Assembly (NCBI GenBank): GCA_020809705.1
Contig: CP085834.1
Span: forward strand, 4,092,001-4,156,000
DNA length: 64,000 nt
DNA from: Calonectria ilicicola
Lineage: Eukaryota > Ascomycota > Sordariomycetes > Hypocreales > Nectriaceae
Direction: 5' to 3'
How positions within the stretch are numbered: the first letter of the stretch is position 1; every line of letters begins with the position of its first letter. The translations under genes and the position numbers were made by a program. Shown one piece after another: positions 20,425 through 30,654 of this stretch. The notes under the pieces are model-generated. The model saw only the letters and a program-made list of their open reading frames with translations, ran no database searches and was not told the DNA's origin.

Positions 20425-23400
20425 AATATAAACCTAAGGGATATAGTAGATATAATTATAGCCTTTATAGAGTTAATACTCTTATAAACTATTACTAGTT
20501 TTTATTATTATACTCTAGGGATAAGGTATTAAAAACACTTAAAAATTAGATAAATATTATAGAAAATTATAGTAGAGGATATAAAGTTTAAATATTTAGT
20601 TTTAATAGTACTTTAGAGTTTTATAATAAAAAGATAAAATGGATAAAGAAAAAGGGAATTATAATATATAAATCTTCACTTTATTTAATATAATAAAATA
20701 GAAAGATTAAATATATAAGAAGAGTTATTATAGAAGAAGCAAGAACTATATATATTAAAACTAGATTATTAGAATTTTTTTAGATATTCTTTATAAATAT
20801 AACAACCTATATTATTAATTAACTATTAATATTAATAAATAAAGGAAATAAATTATCTTTTTAAATAATATATAAGATAATTAAAGTTAAATATAATCTA
20901 AATATTAAATATATTTAGATATAAAAATATACAACTTATATCAAGATCTAAGAGAAAGATCAAAAATATATACTAAAAGTATATAAAATAGTACCAAGAG
21001 CCTAGAAAGAAGCTTTTATTAGTATAGAAGGTATATATAATTATATTTACCAAGTTTAAATCCTAAAAAAAACTAAGTAATTTATATATAAAATATTAGG
21101 TTTTATAAGATCTTTAAAGGTAAAAGTATAAAGAAGTAGATTATAGGAAAAGAGGCTATTAAACTTAAGTATAAAGTAATATTAATTAATCTAAAAATCC
21201 TAGATAAAGGTTAAATAATCTTTATAAGAGCTAATAAAAACCAGCCTTTCTTCCCTTAGAATGAGTCTATAAAAGATCAATAGGAATTCCATGTAGATAT
21301 ATAAAAGGCCACTTAGAGCACTAAGAGAGACTTACTTAATCTAATCTAAATACCTTTACCTATTTATATATAAGATATTAATAATAAAAATAAAATCTTA
21401 TAATAGGAAGAACCTTTTAATCGAATACTAGGAATATTCTATAATAAAAATAATAACTATCTGAAGATAGAAAAAGAAAATAAATAACTTAATAATTCTT
21501 ATTATAATTAAATTAAATCAATTAAGTCCCTTTACCTAAGATCTACTAATACCTTAAAAAAATCAATTAAATACCTATAAAATATATTAATTAAATAAAA
21601 CCAAATTAAATTATTAGAATGGTAAGATTTAAGTAATATTATATTATTAATATAATTAATTAAGTTCTCTGATTTTCTTATACCTTTATAAAATAATAAT
21701 AAATAAGAATAACTATTTAAATATTTATAAAAATAATAATAAAAATAAATAAACTTTATATTAATTAATATAATATAAAGATAATAATCTTATTTATTAA
21801 ATATAGAAAATACTAATAAGAAAGATAAAAATATTAATTTAAAAAATATCCTAAGAAAAAATTATTAAATTATATAATAATATATTAAAAAAAGTAAGCA
21901 AATCTTACTATTATCTATCAAAAATAAAATAAATTTATAAATATAAAACTAATAAACCTTATATTTATTATACTTATAGTTCAAAAGTAATTCACTAAAA
22001 ATTAATTTAATATCCTAAAAACTTAAAAATAAGCTTAAAAGAAAGATAATTATTATACTATTTAGCAACTAATAGAGGAAAAATAATACCAAAGTTTAAT
22101 AAAAAGAAAGCTTAGAACCTAATTAAGCTTCTAGAAGAAGCTATTATAATTAATAGTAAATAAATATATAATATTAAGTATCTAAAAATTGAAGAATTAT
22201 ATATATATGCTAGATAGGTTATTTAAGGTGATATAGAAGAAGGCAAATATATTATTAAGGAGTTATATATTATAGTTACCTATATTATATTAGTCTAATT
22301 ATTTTATACTATTATTACTATTCTTAACTATAAAATTGATTAATATAATATTATAATAGTATTTCTAAATATACTAATAAGAAAAGATATCTATATTATT
22401 TAATTATATAGATTTAAAGATAGAACAAATAAAGTCTGCTAATTAAACCGCACTTTTTATAATCTTATAATAATATTAATATAGTGGTTTAATACTATGA
22501 AAACAGAACTAGCCTCTATTAGATTTATTACACTAAATTTAAAAACTTATATCTTTAAATAAGATAATAGAATTTTACTTTTATTTTATATTAATAATAT
22601 ATTAATTATAATATTAATTAAAAGTAAAATTAAAAAGGTAATTAGTAAGATTAATAAGCTTTTTAAAATATATTATCTTAAAGAAATAAAATAATTCTTT
22701 AATCTTTAATTTAAATATAATTAACCTAGATATTATATCTATATTTATTAATAAAAATATATTAAAAAGATTATTAAAAAATTCTCTAAGGGAAATATTA
22801 ATTTTATTAAAACTTCTTAATCTTTAAAAATAGAGATCCTATAAAACTAGAAAGAAATGAAAATAGTAATACTAGTGAAAAAATAGCTTTAATATATAGA
22901 AAGTTTAAACTATATTTTAATAAATATAAGACCCAATATTATATATATAATTTAGAAGTTATATAAAGTAAATGAAAACCTAATTAAAATATATAAAAAG
23001 GTAATAAAATACTTATTATAATATATTAAAAGGATTATAGATTATATGATTTAACTTAAAGAATAATATAATATTTATAATTTAAAATTAAAAGTTTATA
23101 TAAATATATTCTTTATTAATAATCTATTAATCTAATTCTCTATAACTAAATATATAGTATTTATTAAAAATAGATTAATCTTTTAGAAGTCTAAGAAGTA
23201 GATAATTATAATATTCTTATTAACTAAAGCTGAATTTATAAACTTAACCTTAGTAAATATATTAATAATTTAAATTACTAATATCTTTAAAAAGACTAGC
23301 TTTCTTTAATAAAATCTAAATATATTAATTATAAATAGCTAAAATATAAAGTTTATTATTTTAAATAAAAATAATAATATATAAATATAATATATTAATA

Positions 23401-23657
23401 TTAAATATAAATAGATTATTAATTAAATAAAAAAAAATACTTTATAATTAAATAAATAAAAATAAATAAAATAATAGCAAATAGAATAACTAAACTACTA
23501 CTACCTAAAAAGCATAAGCAATTTATAACATAACTATATATAAAACTAATAAAAAATAATTAAAAATAACAAAATAAACTAACAAGAAAATATATACAAT
23601 AAAACTAGAATAAAAAAGCCAAAATAAAGGCAAGTTAAAACCTAGCCTAAGAGATGA

Positions 23658-23778
23658 TGTTAAGGAGTGGTGGCTGACTCAGCCACGCATCCCCTCATCA
23701 CTTCAGGCTAGAGCCCTGTGCCTCCGGCACAGTTAGTGAGAACAGAACATGATTGGAGACACACCCCTAAGTTCAACA
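23658..23778 (+). repeat. Copia-2 3' LTR (121 bp)
   Basis: Starts TGTTAAGG and ends TTCAACA. It is directly followed by the target copy ACAGA (23779-23783). It is almost identical to 17979-18099. Confidence 0.9.
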
Positions 23779-23814
23779 ACAGATACGTACCACGCAATCG
23801 ACTCAAAATTTCAG

Positions 23815-24090
23815 TCTAAGCGAACCGTTATCCCTTAGACTGCGGAGAGGCAACACTTACCTAGGAGCAGGGATCTTAACCAACTGCAAAGCGAGAAAGA
23901 CGAGGTACATAAGGTCCCACCTATCGTACATGGTGACAAAAGTCACTACTCTTTGGGATCTACATCAAAGTGCATGCCACTTCTCACAGCTACGCAGCTT
24001 TTTGAAGTCAATCAGCGTACCGTTGATCTCCCGGACCTCCGTGGGTCGCCAAACCCAAGTGTTGCCTCTCCGCAGTCAAAGGGATACATT
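23815..24090 (+). pseudogene. Gene relic, right copy, with foldback
   Basis: 23871-24090 on the plus strand is the inverted counterpart of 16740-16500 and reads LFEVNQRTVDLPDLRGS in the same frame as the left relic before breaking. A second, inverted piece of the same exon lies at 23822-23862, where the minus strand reads AGTGTTGCCTCTCCGCAGTC. That matches 24058-24080 on the plus strand, giving a foldback with arms of about 35-40 bp. The parent gene is unidentified. The relic begins right after the Copia-2 target copy. Confidence 0.5.
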
Positions 24091-24374
24091 GGATTATGCA
24101 TATAACCAAGAAATGCGGAAATACAACCACCAAATTATAAGCCAACATCCGTAATCAGGAAAAGATCGGTGAATTGGGTGATATCATCGGCTCAAGCCTA
24201 GGTCGACAGGACAATGTGGCGATAGTACGTCAGTGTGACGTCGCTCGTTGCTCCAGGGAACATTTAGCTGTAGAGCCAGGAGCAGCCCATTCAAGAAATG
24301 GCAAACCAAAATATTTCACTAAATCTTCAAATTTCGGTACTATTCGAAACGTTTTGCAGCAAAAATTCTTCATT

Positions 24375-24905
24375 ATGCCCGATCTCGTTCCGACGCGACG
24401 CCATCGGAAACGATATGAATCTTCTCCAGATCTTTCAGATCATGAATACTATTATAGCGACGACGACCGACGACCAAGATCCAGGTCCCTGGGTCATGGA
24501 ACCGTTGAACGATTAGATGATATTCTCCATGGGCGCTCTCGGTCTAGAAGACGTGCTCGTTCCTTAGATGAAGACCACGAATTAAGTCGTGATCGTGGTC
24601 ACCATCGAAACTATGACAGAAAGAGACACGCTGAAAGAACGTCAAATTTGAGTGGAAGGCTGGAACATGCAGTTGTTGCTGCAATTGATGCGGCAGCTGT
24701 AGAAACCATCCGGGGGTGGAAGAAACCAGGCAATTGGAATGGAAGTAAGGGAACTAGAGTGGCGACTGCAGCATTGGGCGCCGCAGCTATTGACGCCATG
24801 GTTGGTGGAAACTCAAGTAGGCATAGCAAGCGAAAATTGGCCGAGTCAGTAGTTGGGGGGCTTCTGGTTAACCGCGTGATGAATGGGCCCCGAGACGAGC
24901 TATGA
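24375..24905 (+). CDS. Fungal Arg/Ser-rich protein with conserved C-terminal Gly/Ala helix repeat
   Basis: 176 residues from the ATG at 24375. The open frame extends upstream to 24174, but that part looks non-coding. Residues 1-90 are highly charged, with RSRSRRRARS and many Asp/Glu/Tyr (HEYYYSDDDRR). Residues 93-172 match a domain I recall from many uncharacterised ascomycete proteins: LEHAVVAAIDAAAVETIR, GNWNGSKGTRVATAALGAAA, SKRKLAESVVGGLLVNRVMN, then GPR. Related fungal proteins are sometimes annotated DUF3824. The C-terminal half alternates Ala/Gly-rich helices that could pack like glycine-zipper segments. The function is unknown. No intron is needed and no damage is seen. The start at 24375 is chosen because it is the first ATG before the charged region. 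Confidence 0.7.
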   Translation: MPDLVPTRRHRKRYESSPDLSDHEYYYSDDDRRPRSRSLGHGTVERLDDILHGRSRSRRRARSLDEDHELSRDRGHHRNYDRKRHAERTSNLSGRLEHAVVAAIDAAAVETIRGWKKPGNWNGSKGTRVATAALGAAAIDAMVGGNSSRHSKRKLAESVVGGLLVNRVMNGPRDEL

Positions 24906-25827
24906 TATCGCTGAGGGCATGAAGCCAGAATAGCCATATCGGAATGACATAACTACTAGGTGCGGGCTTGATCATATATGTCACATCTAGTGATGGGAAT
25001 CTAAAATGAGAGCTCTTGATTATCTAATGATGGTCTTTGGGTCAGTCTTTTATAGGTGGCAAAAATTACGTACTATTTTATGTGATATTGTTGCTCTCCC
25101 TACCGGCCCGTAACCACTACTACTACCACTACCGAACGGTTCAGCAGCGCCACCTGTACCTCAGAGCTTAGCTCCATGCCAGCCGGGCTAACCTCAGCAG
25201 GTCACCTTCTTCAGGACTGAAAGTGGGATCTGTCCCATTTTTGGGGCCGGACAACATGCGGGAAGAGCATGGGGCGATGGGTGCGGGCGAGCGATGGGGT
25301 GGAGATTGTAGAAAGGAAGTTAAAGGTATATCTCAAGCTCTTAAGTGTCGAGAATCTTCGGTGGCCACTGATTTGCCGCCATTCAAGAGGGGGGACTGGG
25401 TGTTAGTTAACAAGGATCTTTTAAGTCCTACAATAGCCATTATATCCTTCTTTACGGACCGTCATCAAAGCCGAAAGCGGCTACTGTCGCGTCGTGGCCG
25501 GCCAGAATCAGTGCCTCCAGAATCGGCCACCTCAGAAGTCGGAACCGGATTTTTATCGTTTTACAGAGGCCCAGGAGGAGGCTGGTGAGGGCTCATCGTC
25601 ACAGACACAAGGGTTTGGCATGACTCATAGGCCTTCGCTGTATCCAAATTCTATTCACGTAAGCGGGGTTGACTGAAGAGGTAATTGATGCACGTTGCCT
25701 CTTGCGTCTGTGGCTGAAGAGAGCAAATTCTGCTCCACAACAGTCTAGCTCTGTAATACAAGAATGCGCGATCCCTGCCATCGCTGTATTACTCCCAACG
25801 TCTGTTAGCCTTCCGGCGGTTTCTAAT
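24906..25827. other. Leader/promoter region of the Ecl1-like gene
   Basis: The 25223-25588 ORF (121 codons) has no known motifs and ends in low-complexity Gly/Pro, so I treat it as spurious. An ACTACTACTACCACTACC triplet run occurs near 25117-25134. The long region before a very short gene suggests a long 5' UTR, perhaps with upstream ORFs. Confidence 0.4.
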
Positions 25828-26103
25828 ATGTCGTCAGGTCTGGAATGGACGTATAATCCATGCCTCAGTTGTGGCACCCAGACAGAGGGAGCAACTTACT
25901 GCTCTGATTCCTGTCGGCTGTCAGAATACGAGAAGACGCCAGCATCGATTCACAGTTCGAGCTCGCCTTCTACGCATATCACACAGTCTTCCTCAACGTC
26001 GCCAGCCCAAGATGCTGGGGTAACGGCCAAGGCAGAGAAGGAATTGAGAGCGTACAATATGTCATTGGACCAGTCGAAGATGAAGAGGAGCGCATCGCGG
26101 TGA
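25828..26103 (+). CDS. Ecl1-type small zinc-binding protein
   Basis: 91 residues from the ATG at 25828. The open frame extends 53 codons upstream, but homology starts at this Met. Residues 12-29 hold CLSCGTQTEGATYCSDSC, a CxxC...CxxxC zinc site (Cys12, 15, 25, 29), followed by RLSEYEK. This is the signature of the Ecl1/2/3 family (extender of chronological lifespan; Pfam ECL1), in which relatives read C-VCDKQT-YCSQ-CRLADLE. A Ser/Thr-rich linker at 40-62 and the C-terminal helix AKAEKELRAYNMSLDQ also match family layout. In fission yeast Ecl1 proteins are stress- and metal-responsive and promote survival in stationary phase; the role in this organism is inferred. Length is within the family range and the frame is intact. 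Confidence 0.75.
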   Translation: MSSGLEWTYNPCLSCGTQTEGATYCSDSCRLSEYEKTPASIHSSSSPSTHITQSSSTSPAQDAGVTAKAEKELRAYNMSLDQSKMKRSASR

Positions 26104-26169
26104 AGCCGAAATATCTCCACTACATTCGCGGGGCAGGAACAGGTGCCTACATCATCGACACTCACACCA

Positions 26170-26631
26170 TCAGGTGTTAACATCTCTCCAGGGACGTCCA
26201 AGTATTAATAGTCCACCGGCGCTGAAGCATTCCTGTTTAAAAGAGACACGGGGAGCAAGCGCAAATAAGAGCACGACCTGGGTGGCCGGGGATGAAGATG
26301 GTGAGAGAGACTGAAAGGCACTCTGTTCCTGCTCTTTGGTCAGAGCATCAACTATAGGCATGTCATAGGCACTTAATCCTGTATAGAGGTTGAAAGATGT
26401 CTGCTTCATGACAAATGAATTTAGGATTCTGGGAGATAGATCGCATAATGCTAATGAGCCTCCCTGGAATCGGGGTGTCAGCGAAGGGTTGAGGCGTCGA
26501 CTCAAAACCACCGGCATGACATCATGGATTCGGCGTAAGGTTCGAGCTAGTCGGGATAGGGCCCCCTTGCTGCCGGCCTGGTATTCGTGGATGAGCTCAT
26601 TCGGCAGTTGAAGTAAAGAAACAGTAGGCAT
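26170..26631 (-). CDS. F-box-like protein, probably degenerate
   Basis: 153 residues from the ATG at 26631. The N-terminus, SLLQLPNELIHE followed by GALSRLARTLRRIHDVM, has the spacing of a fungal F-box (LPxELIxEI ... L..LaRT.RRfh). The stretch between (YQAGSK) is short and lacks the usual hydrophobic turn, so the F-box may be damaged. No ankyrin, LRR or WD repeats follow. The gene faces the Ecl1-like gene tail-to-tail with only 66 bp between stops. If functional it would be a substrate adaptor of an SCF ubiquitin ligase. It could equally be a decayed copy. Confidence 0.45.
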   Translation of the reverse strand: MPTVSLLQLPNELIHEYQAGSKGALSRLARTLRRIHDVMPVVLSRRLNPSLTPRFQGGSLALCDLSPRILNSFVMKQTSFNLYTGLSAYDMPIVDALTKEQEQSAFQSLSPSSSPATQVVLLFALAPRVSFKQECFSAGGLLILGRPWRDVNT

Positions 26632-27708
26632 CGTGCTGCAGTGGGCGTGCGTAATCGATGAGAATTCGAAAAGTTGTATGAGGATTAGTCCAGAGGTTAC
26701 ATAAGTAGTTGTATTGAATCACGTGTGGTCTGAGGCTGATGACTAGACACCTGACTAGAATGAAAGCATGCTGATAAAAAAGAAATTCAGCACAGACGAG
26801 TAAGACGCGTGGCAAAAGTAGTGGCGAGAAGCTAGCAGTAGCAAGGGCTGTAGCGCTTTGAATAAATTTACCATAATTCGTTCAAAGCCAGCTTGTTCAA
26901 TGTCCAAGGATTGTTTCTCCTAGCCATAGAGGGGCAGCCTCGGGGAGTAAGCCCGGATTCTAATGCGAGAATTTGAGTACATCGTCAACTAGAAGACAAC
27001 CAAATGCCACGACCGCTAGTTTACGGCGCAAGGGATGGTGCGATACCTGTCAGCCCGGTAAAATATGCGCACAACTATTTACCAGCGGGGTGAGGGGTTG
27101 TCGGGAGCAATTCGATATCGGGGCATTATAAAAACGCTGATACATTACCTTGCTTCAAAAGGTATTGGAAGGTCTCCCACATCGGGAGTCACATGATATG
27201 ATTGGCGCGATTGCTAGTGTCTCAGATGCGTATCTAGGGCGGTCATCCCATTTAAAGTCACTGTACCGTACTATTTGTGCTTCAGGTGTAACAATATTTT
27301 CGGTATGCTCCGTAATGTCTTGCCGTGACGCGGCATGGCGTTTTCTAGACTTTCCGCTCTTGAATGATTCGGAGGTGGCGGTTAAGGTCGCCGCCTCTGA
27401 TAGGCAATTCCTAATCGTTCATTAGATTCAATGACGATTCTATGACTCCTGCTACCTCACACCACTGCAGCCGATTGCGGCCCTCGCTTGTGTGGCAGCT
27501 GTTCATTCGACAACCTATATTTAGGCTTTCGCAAAACGATGCGAAAGCACACCACATCGTGCCATCACTGCCACGCTGTAGAGTGGAGGGGTTTAGTCGC
27601 GGGATACGATCCATGGTGAACGTTCACCTTGGACAATCATTTCGTCTACATCTCTGAAATTTTGATATTACAGCTACAGCTATCTCTAATCTCTCAATCA
27701 GATGCAGC
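26632..27708. other. Intergenic region, no supported gene
   Basis: Contains a 91-codon plus-strand ORF at 27150-27425 with no ATG at its start and no motif I recognise, plus shorter overlapping ORFs. No repeat was noticed. It probably carries the promoters of the F-box-like gene (minus) and the 3CxxC gene (plus), which are divergent. Confidence 0.4.
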
Positions 27709-28176
27709 ATGTCAAAGAGAAATCGGCAACCAGCCAAGAGATGGTCCATATATCCGTCGTTGCATACGGAAGTACTACAACTACTCCGAAAGCCCCATCT
27801 CCAGTTTGAGTTTTACGCCACTGACAGCGACAACATGTGCATCAAGCAATATGATACCAGCATCATGGGCACATTTGTGTGTCGTAACCCACAGTGTACT
27901 TCGCGTGGGTGGTCAAGCAAGATGATCGCCATCACAATTCGATTGTACGACAGGGAGCGATATAATGCGAGGGTGTACCATCAGCGTTGCAAAGGATGTC
28001 AACGTCTTAGTAAACCTGTCCTGAATGAATCATATGCCGAAAGAGTCGCCTATCGTCTCAAAAAGTGGTGTGGGATTGAGGTAGAACAGCCGTGTCATTC
28101 GGGAAAAAGCAACGCTCTACATGAAAGGGCTTTATGCGAAGGTTGCAAAACTGGGCATTGCAAGGGACTTGAGTGA
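27709..28176 (+). CDS. 3CxxC-type zinc-finger protein
   Basis: 155 residues from the ATG at 27709. After a short basic N-terminus, residues 15-36 (YPSLHTEVLQLL..FEF) and 48-90 (YDTSIMGTFVCRNPQCTSRG, WSSKMIAITIRLY, YNARVYHQRC) lead into Cys94-x2-Cys97 and NESYAERVAYRLKKWCG. LCEGCKTGHC (Cys143, Cys146, His150, Cys151) closes the domain. This arrangement is the fungal 3CxxC-type zinc-binding domain (Pfam zf-3CxxC). The first pair is C-x4-C here (Cys58, Cys63), which is usual in the fungal members I recall. The function of the family in fungi is unknown; related domains occur in receptor-transporting proteins of animals. The length matches a single-domain protein and there is no intron or damage. 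Confidence 0.8.
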   Translation: MSKRNRQPAKRWSIYPSLHTEVLQLLRKPHLQFEFYATDSDNMCIKQYDTSIMGTFVCRNPQCTSRGWSSKMIAITIRLYDRERYNARVYHQRCKGCQRLSKPVLNESYAERVAYRLKKWCGIEVEQPCHSGKSNALHERALCEGCKTGHCKGLE

Positions 28177-28988
28177 TTATTGTACTACCGTCAGAGCCAC
28201 GCATCATATTATAGGACTCACATTAAGACAAAGTCCTGCTTATCGACCTTGAGCAGGGAGTGACCGATCACCCGTCAACCTCTTGAACCTATCATACTAA
28301 GTGATTAAAAACCCAGATGGTGTTGGGTCAACCGGCGGCGCCATTTTGGGCGGGTTTACGCAACTGGATAGGATAGCGTTGTTGCTTTTTCGGCTACTGG
28401 TGCCATCGATGCTTATAATGATTTGCCTGTGACGAGGGACTTGATGGTGATATAGCCAACAAGCATACTATCAGACAGGATGAAGTAGTTGAGACAGCTT
28501 ATTGACGATAGAAGATCTTGGATTTTCCCTGTCTAATGGGAGGTAGGCTAACTATTTTATCCCTAGGGATCCTGCTGATCCAGGCGTCAGATCTGATGGA
28601 TCTGGATGTCAAATTAGGTTATCTCGGCTATTAGGTTCGAAGGGACACATTCCTAGTCTAGGTTCAGAAGGAACTATCTAGACCTGAATCCACATGCCTG
28701 TTCAGATATAGGGTTTCCTTGCATACCTGTTCCGTCTGACACATACCATACGTAATATGACCTAAAGCGGATTAAATGTTATTTCACCATTAAGTACATT
28801 CCTGGAAGAATCACACGTGTGAAAATTCAAATGCGCATGCAAGGAAAACCTTGAAAAGTGTGGCTAAGATTCCCGCGAGCGACTGGTGTCTATGATACTC
28901 AAGGGGAACGTTACTGAAAATAGAAGGATATAGAACAAATGTTAAGTGCTTGGGCATTCGAAGAGAGAGGTGCGGTTCTTTTCGAACC
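28177..28988. other. Intergenic region, no gene seen
   Basis: Lies between two genes that converge. A run of short GATC/GATCC-rich direct repeats occurs at 28565-28610 (GGGATCCTGCTGATCCAGG, GATCTGATGGATCTGGATG). Otherwise nothing was recognised. Confidence 0.4.
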
Positions 28989-30059
28989 TCATTTGTAGTT
29001 AACAACTGAAGAGAACGTATCGGCCTTCCCCCAGATCCCCTCCCGAAGACATGAGAGTTGTACAATCTGTGAATGATCGACAAACAAGTTCACATCCGTG
29101 CCAAATTCACGGATGTACCAGTTGAATACTGCAGGGTCCGCCGCCTCAAACATAACCTTCTCCTGAGGAAGGTCCCGTAGAATCTGCTGGATAACGCCGG
29201 TTCTCCACTTTATCACGTTCTCTGTGATGCCTTCACTCTCGATCATGATGCGCTCGACACCAGCGTCAATGAATCGTTTGCCCATGTAGATGATCTTAGA
29301 CGGGTCGGACGTGCCCATGGATTCGAGTTCTGAAGCTGCTGTATCGCCTCCTGCGCCAAACTGGATCCCACACTCGGGTTTTGCTATGAGCCCTTCGGAG
29401 TGGACTTTGTCGACGAGGCGAAGCCAATCATCTTGGGGAATGGAAAGGAAACCAGAGGAAATCTCGATGACGTCAAAGCCAAGCTCTTTGCACTTCTTTA
29501 GATAGCGGTCAACTGCCAACTGAGGATCAGATTGGAGCAGAACATGTTCCATCCAGCCACCCTGGTCAACATTATATTAGCATAGTTCTGGCAGGCATCT
29601 GAATGTTGGTATGAACGTACAGTAGAAACATATACCCCATATTGGTGAGCAAGCTCAACTAAATCCTTCAAATTCTCCTCTGGGAACAACGAGAACGAGC
29701 CACCAGCAAACTTAAGCCCATCGACGTGATGCCCCATTCTAAATTTCTCTTAGTAATTCGCATATTAAACGGACGCTGATTGAAACTTACGTTTCGAGCA
29801 CATCCTGCAAATACCTTTTTCCCATCGCAGAGTAATATGGACCTCGGATTTCCGTCACGCCCAAGGTCCTCGGTTTGGGTGGGCGGCAATTATGGCGAAT
29901 GAAGCCGAAGCCTTTCTTGTCCTCCAAAAGAATTGGACCAGGGATTTGAAGTGGCCTTGTCGTCGTAAATGGCCTGGTCGAAACTTTGCAGGATCCACTG
30001 GCTGCCCTCCACACCAGCCTGGTGGTGCTGAAAAGACGAAAAGACTCTTGTAGTGCCAT
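28989..30059 (-). CDS. ComA/HSA32-type phosphosulfolactate synthase-like protein
   Basis: Three exons on the minus strand: 30059-29791, 29738-29621 and 29561-28989. The introns are 52 bp (GTAAGT..TTTAG) and 59 bp (GTACGT..CCAG). The sum is 960 nt, 319 residues. Residues 1-40 are rich in Arg/Ser/Thr with no acidic cluster (FSTTRLVW, STRPFTTTRPL), like a mitochondrial presequence. The body matches the TIM-barrel ComA family: KPRTLGVTEIRGPYYS, HHVDGLKFAGGSFSL, GVYVSTGGWMEHVLLQ, FDVIEISSGF, KPECGIQFGAGGD, MIESEGITENV, FEAADP, DHSQIVQLSCLREGIWG. In archaea ComA adds sulfite to phosphoenolpyruvate in coenzyme M synthesis. Plant HSA32 is a heat-stress protein of the same family. The fungal role is not known. 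The gene is intact and the nearest neighbour, in the same orientation, is the SDR gene 0.6 kb upstream. Confidence 0.88.
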
Positions 30060-30654
30060 TGTTGGGAAGGTAATGGGAAGAAAAATAGACGGTTTATGAG
30101 AATGAAACGATCTTTGGGACTACGCTCTAGTCGACTAGGATGGCCTTTATGTAGAGATAGTCCATGATATCATTTTGATGTAATCCCAAGAATATGTATT
30201 ATTCCCCAGTTCAGTGTCACACTGCTCACGTCATTCTCTCCAAATTTAGTGGAGAGATATTGGAATTGATACACACTAAATCTTCAATGGAGAAAATACA
30301 ATGATGTGCTGCGGTCATTGAGATACTGCAGCATCATCCCCGTCTTAGCGGTAGGCTCGTCGATGGAAGGGTGTCCGCCGCACCGGAGGTCCGATTCGTC
30401 CGCGCCGACCTTTGTTGAAATGAACTACCCGTTACATAAACACAGCCAGTTTAGGTTAAAAGAACAGGTCAAGCTTCAGTAGCCATCCTTGTGTCCAATG
30501 CCTCTATGGAACTGGTTTCGTTGAGTATACCCTCATCAGATCTGGAGCCAAAAATCAATTAAATAAATTTCTCATCCAAATAAATGTTAACTGTTAGTAT
30601 CTAGCTGCTTCTAAGATCGCCTCCTAAGAGCCCTGTAGGCCAACTCTTCGGTCT
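30060..30654. other. Spacer between the ComA-like gene and the SDR gene
   Basis: Carries the promoter of the ComA-like gene and the 3' flank of the SDR gene. No ORF of note, no repeat. Confidence 0.45.

Larger units (their letters stand above)
17979..23778 (+). mobile_element. Copia-2: full-length Ty1/copia element, RIP-degraded, with nested insert
   Basis: LTRs of 121 bp lie at 17979-18099 and 23658-23778, bounded by exact 5-bp target copies ACAGA (17974-17978 and 23779-23783). The primer site at 18100-18111 (GGTTATGAGCTC) complements the initiator tRNA-Met anticodon arm. Reading the plus strand through RIP stops gives an aspartic-protease-like stretch at about 18880-19090. Integrase catalytic-core motifs (ENYSRGYKV, IIEEART, ITTYIIN) lie at about 20450-20830. 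Reverse transcriptase follows at about 22380-22840, with the catalytic YVDD box now YINN at 22587-22598, and RNase H at about 23150-23330 (SKK, AEF). The order PR-IN-RT-RH is Ty1/copia. A truncated Copia-3 (19485-20424) is inserted between the protease and integrase regions. The LTRs are far less mutated than the interior. Confidence 0.9.

Noticed and set aside
25223..25588. 121-codon ORF upstream of the Ecl1-like gene
   Set aside because: No family motif, low-complexity end, and it sits where a promoter/leader is expected.
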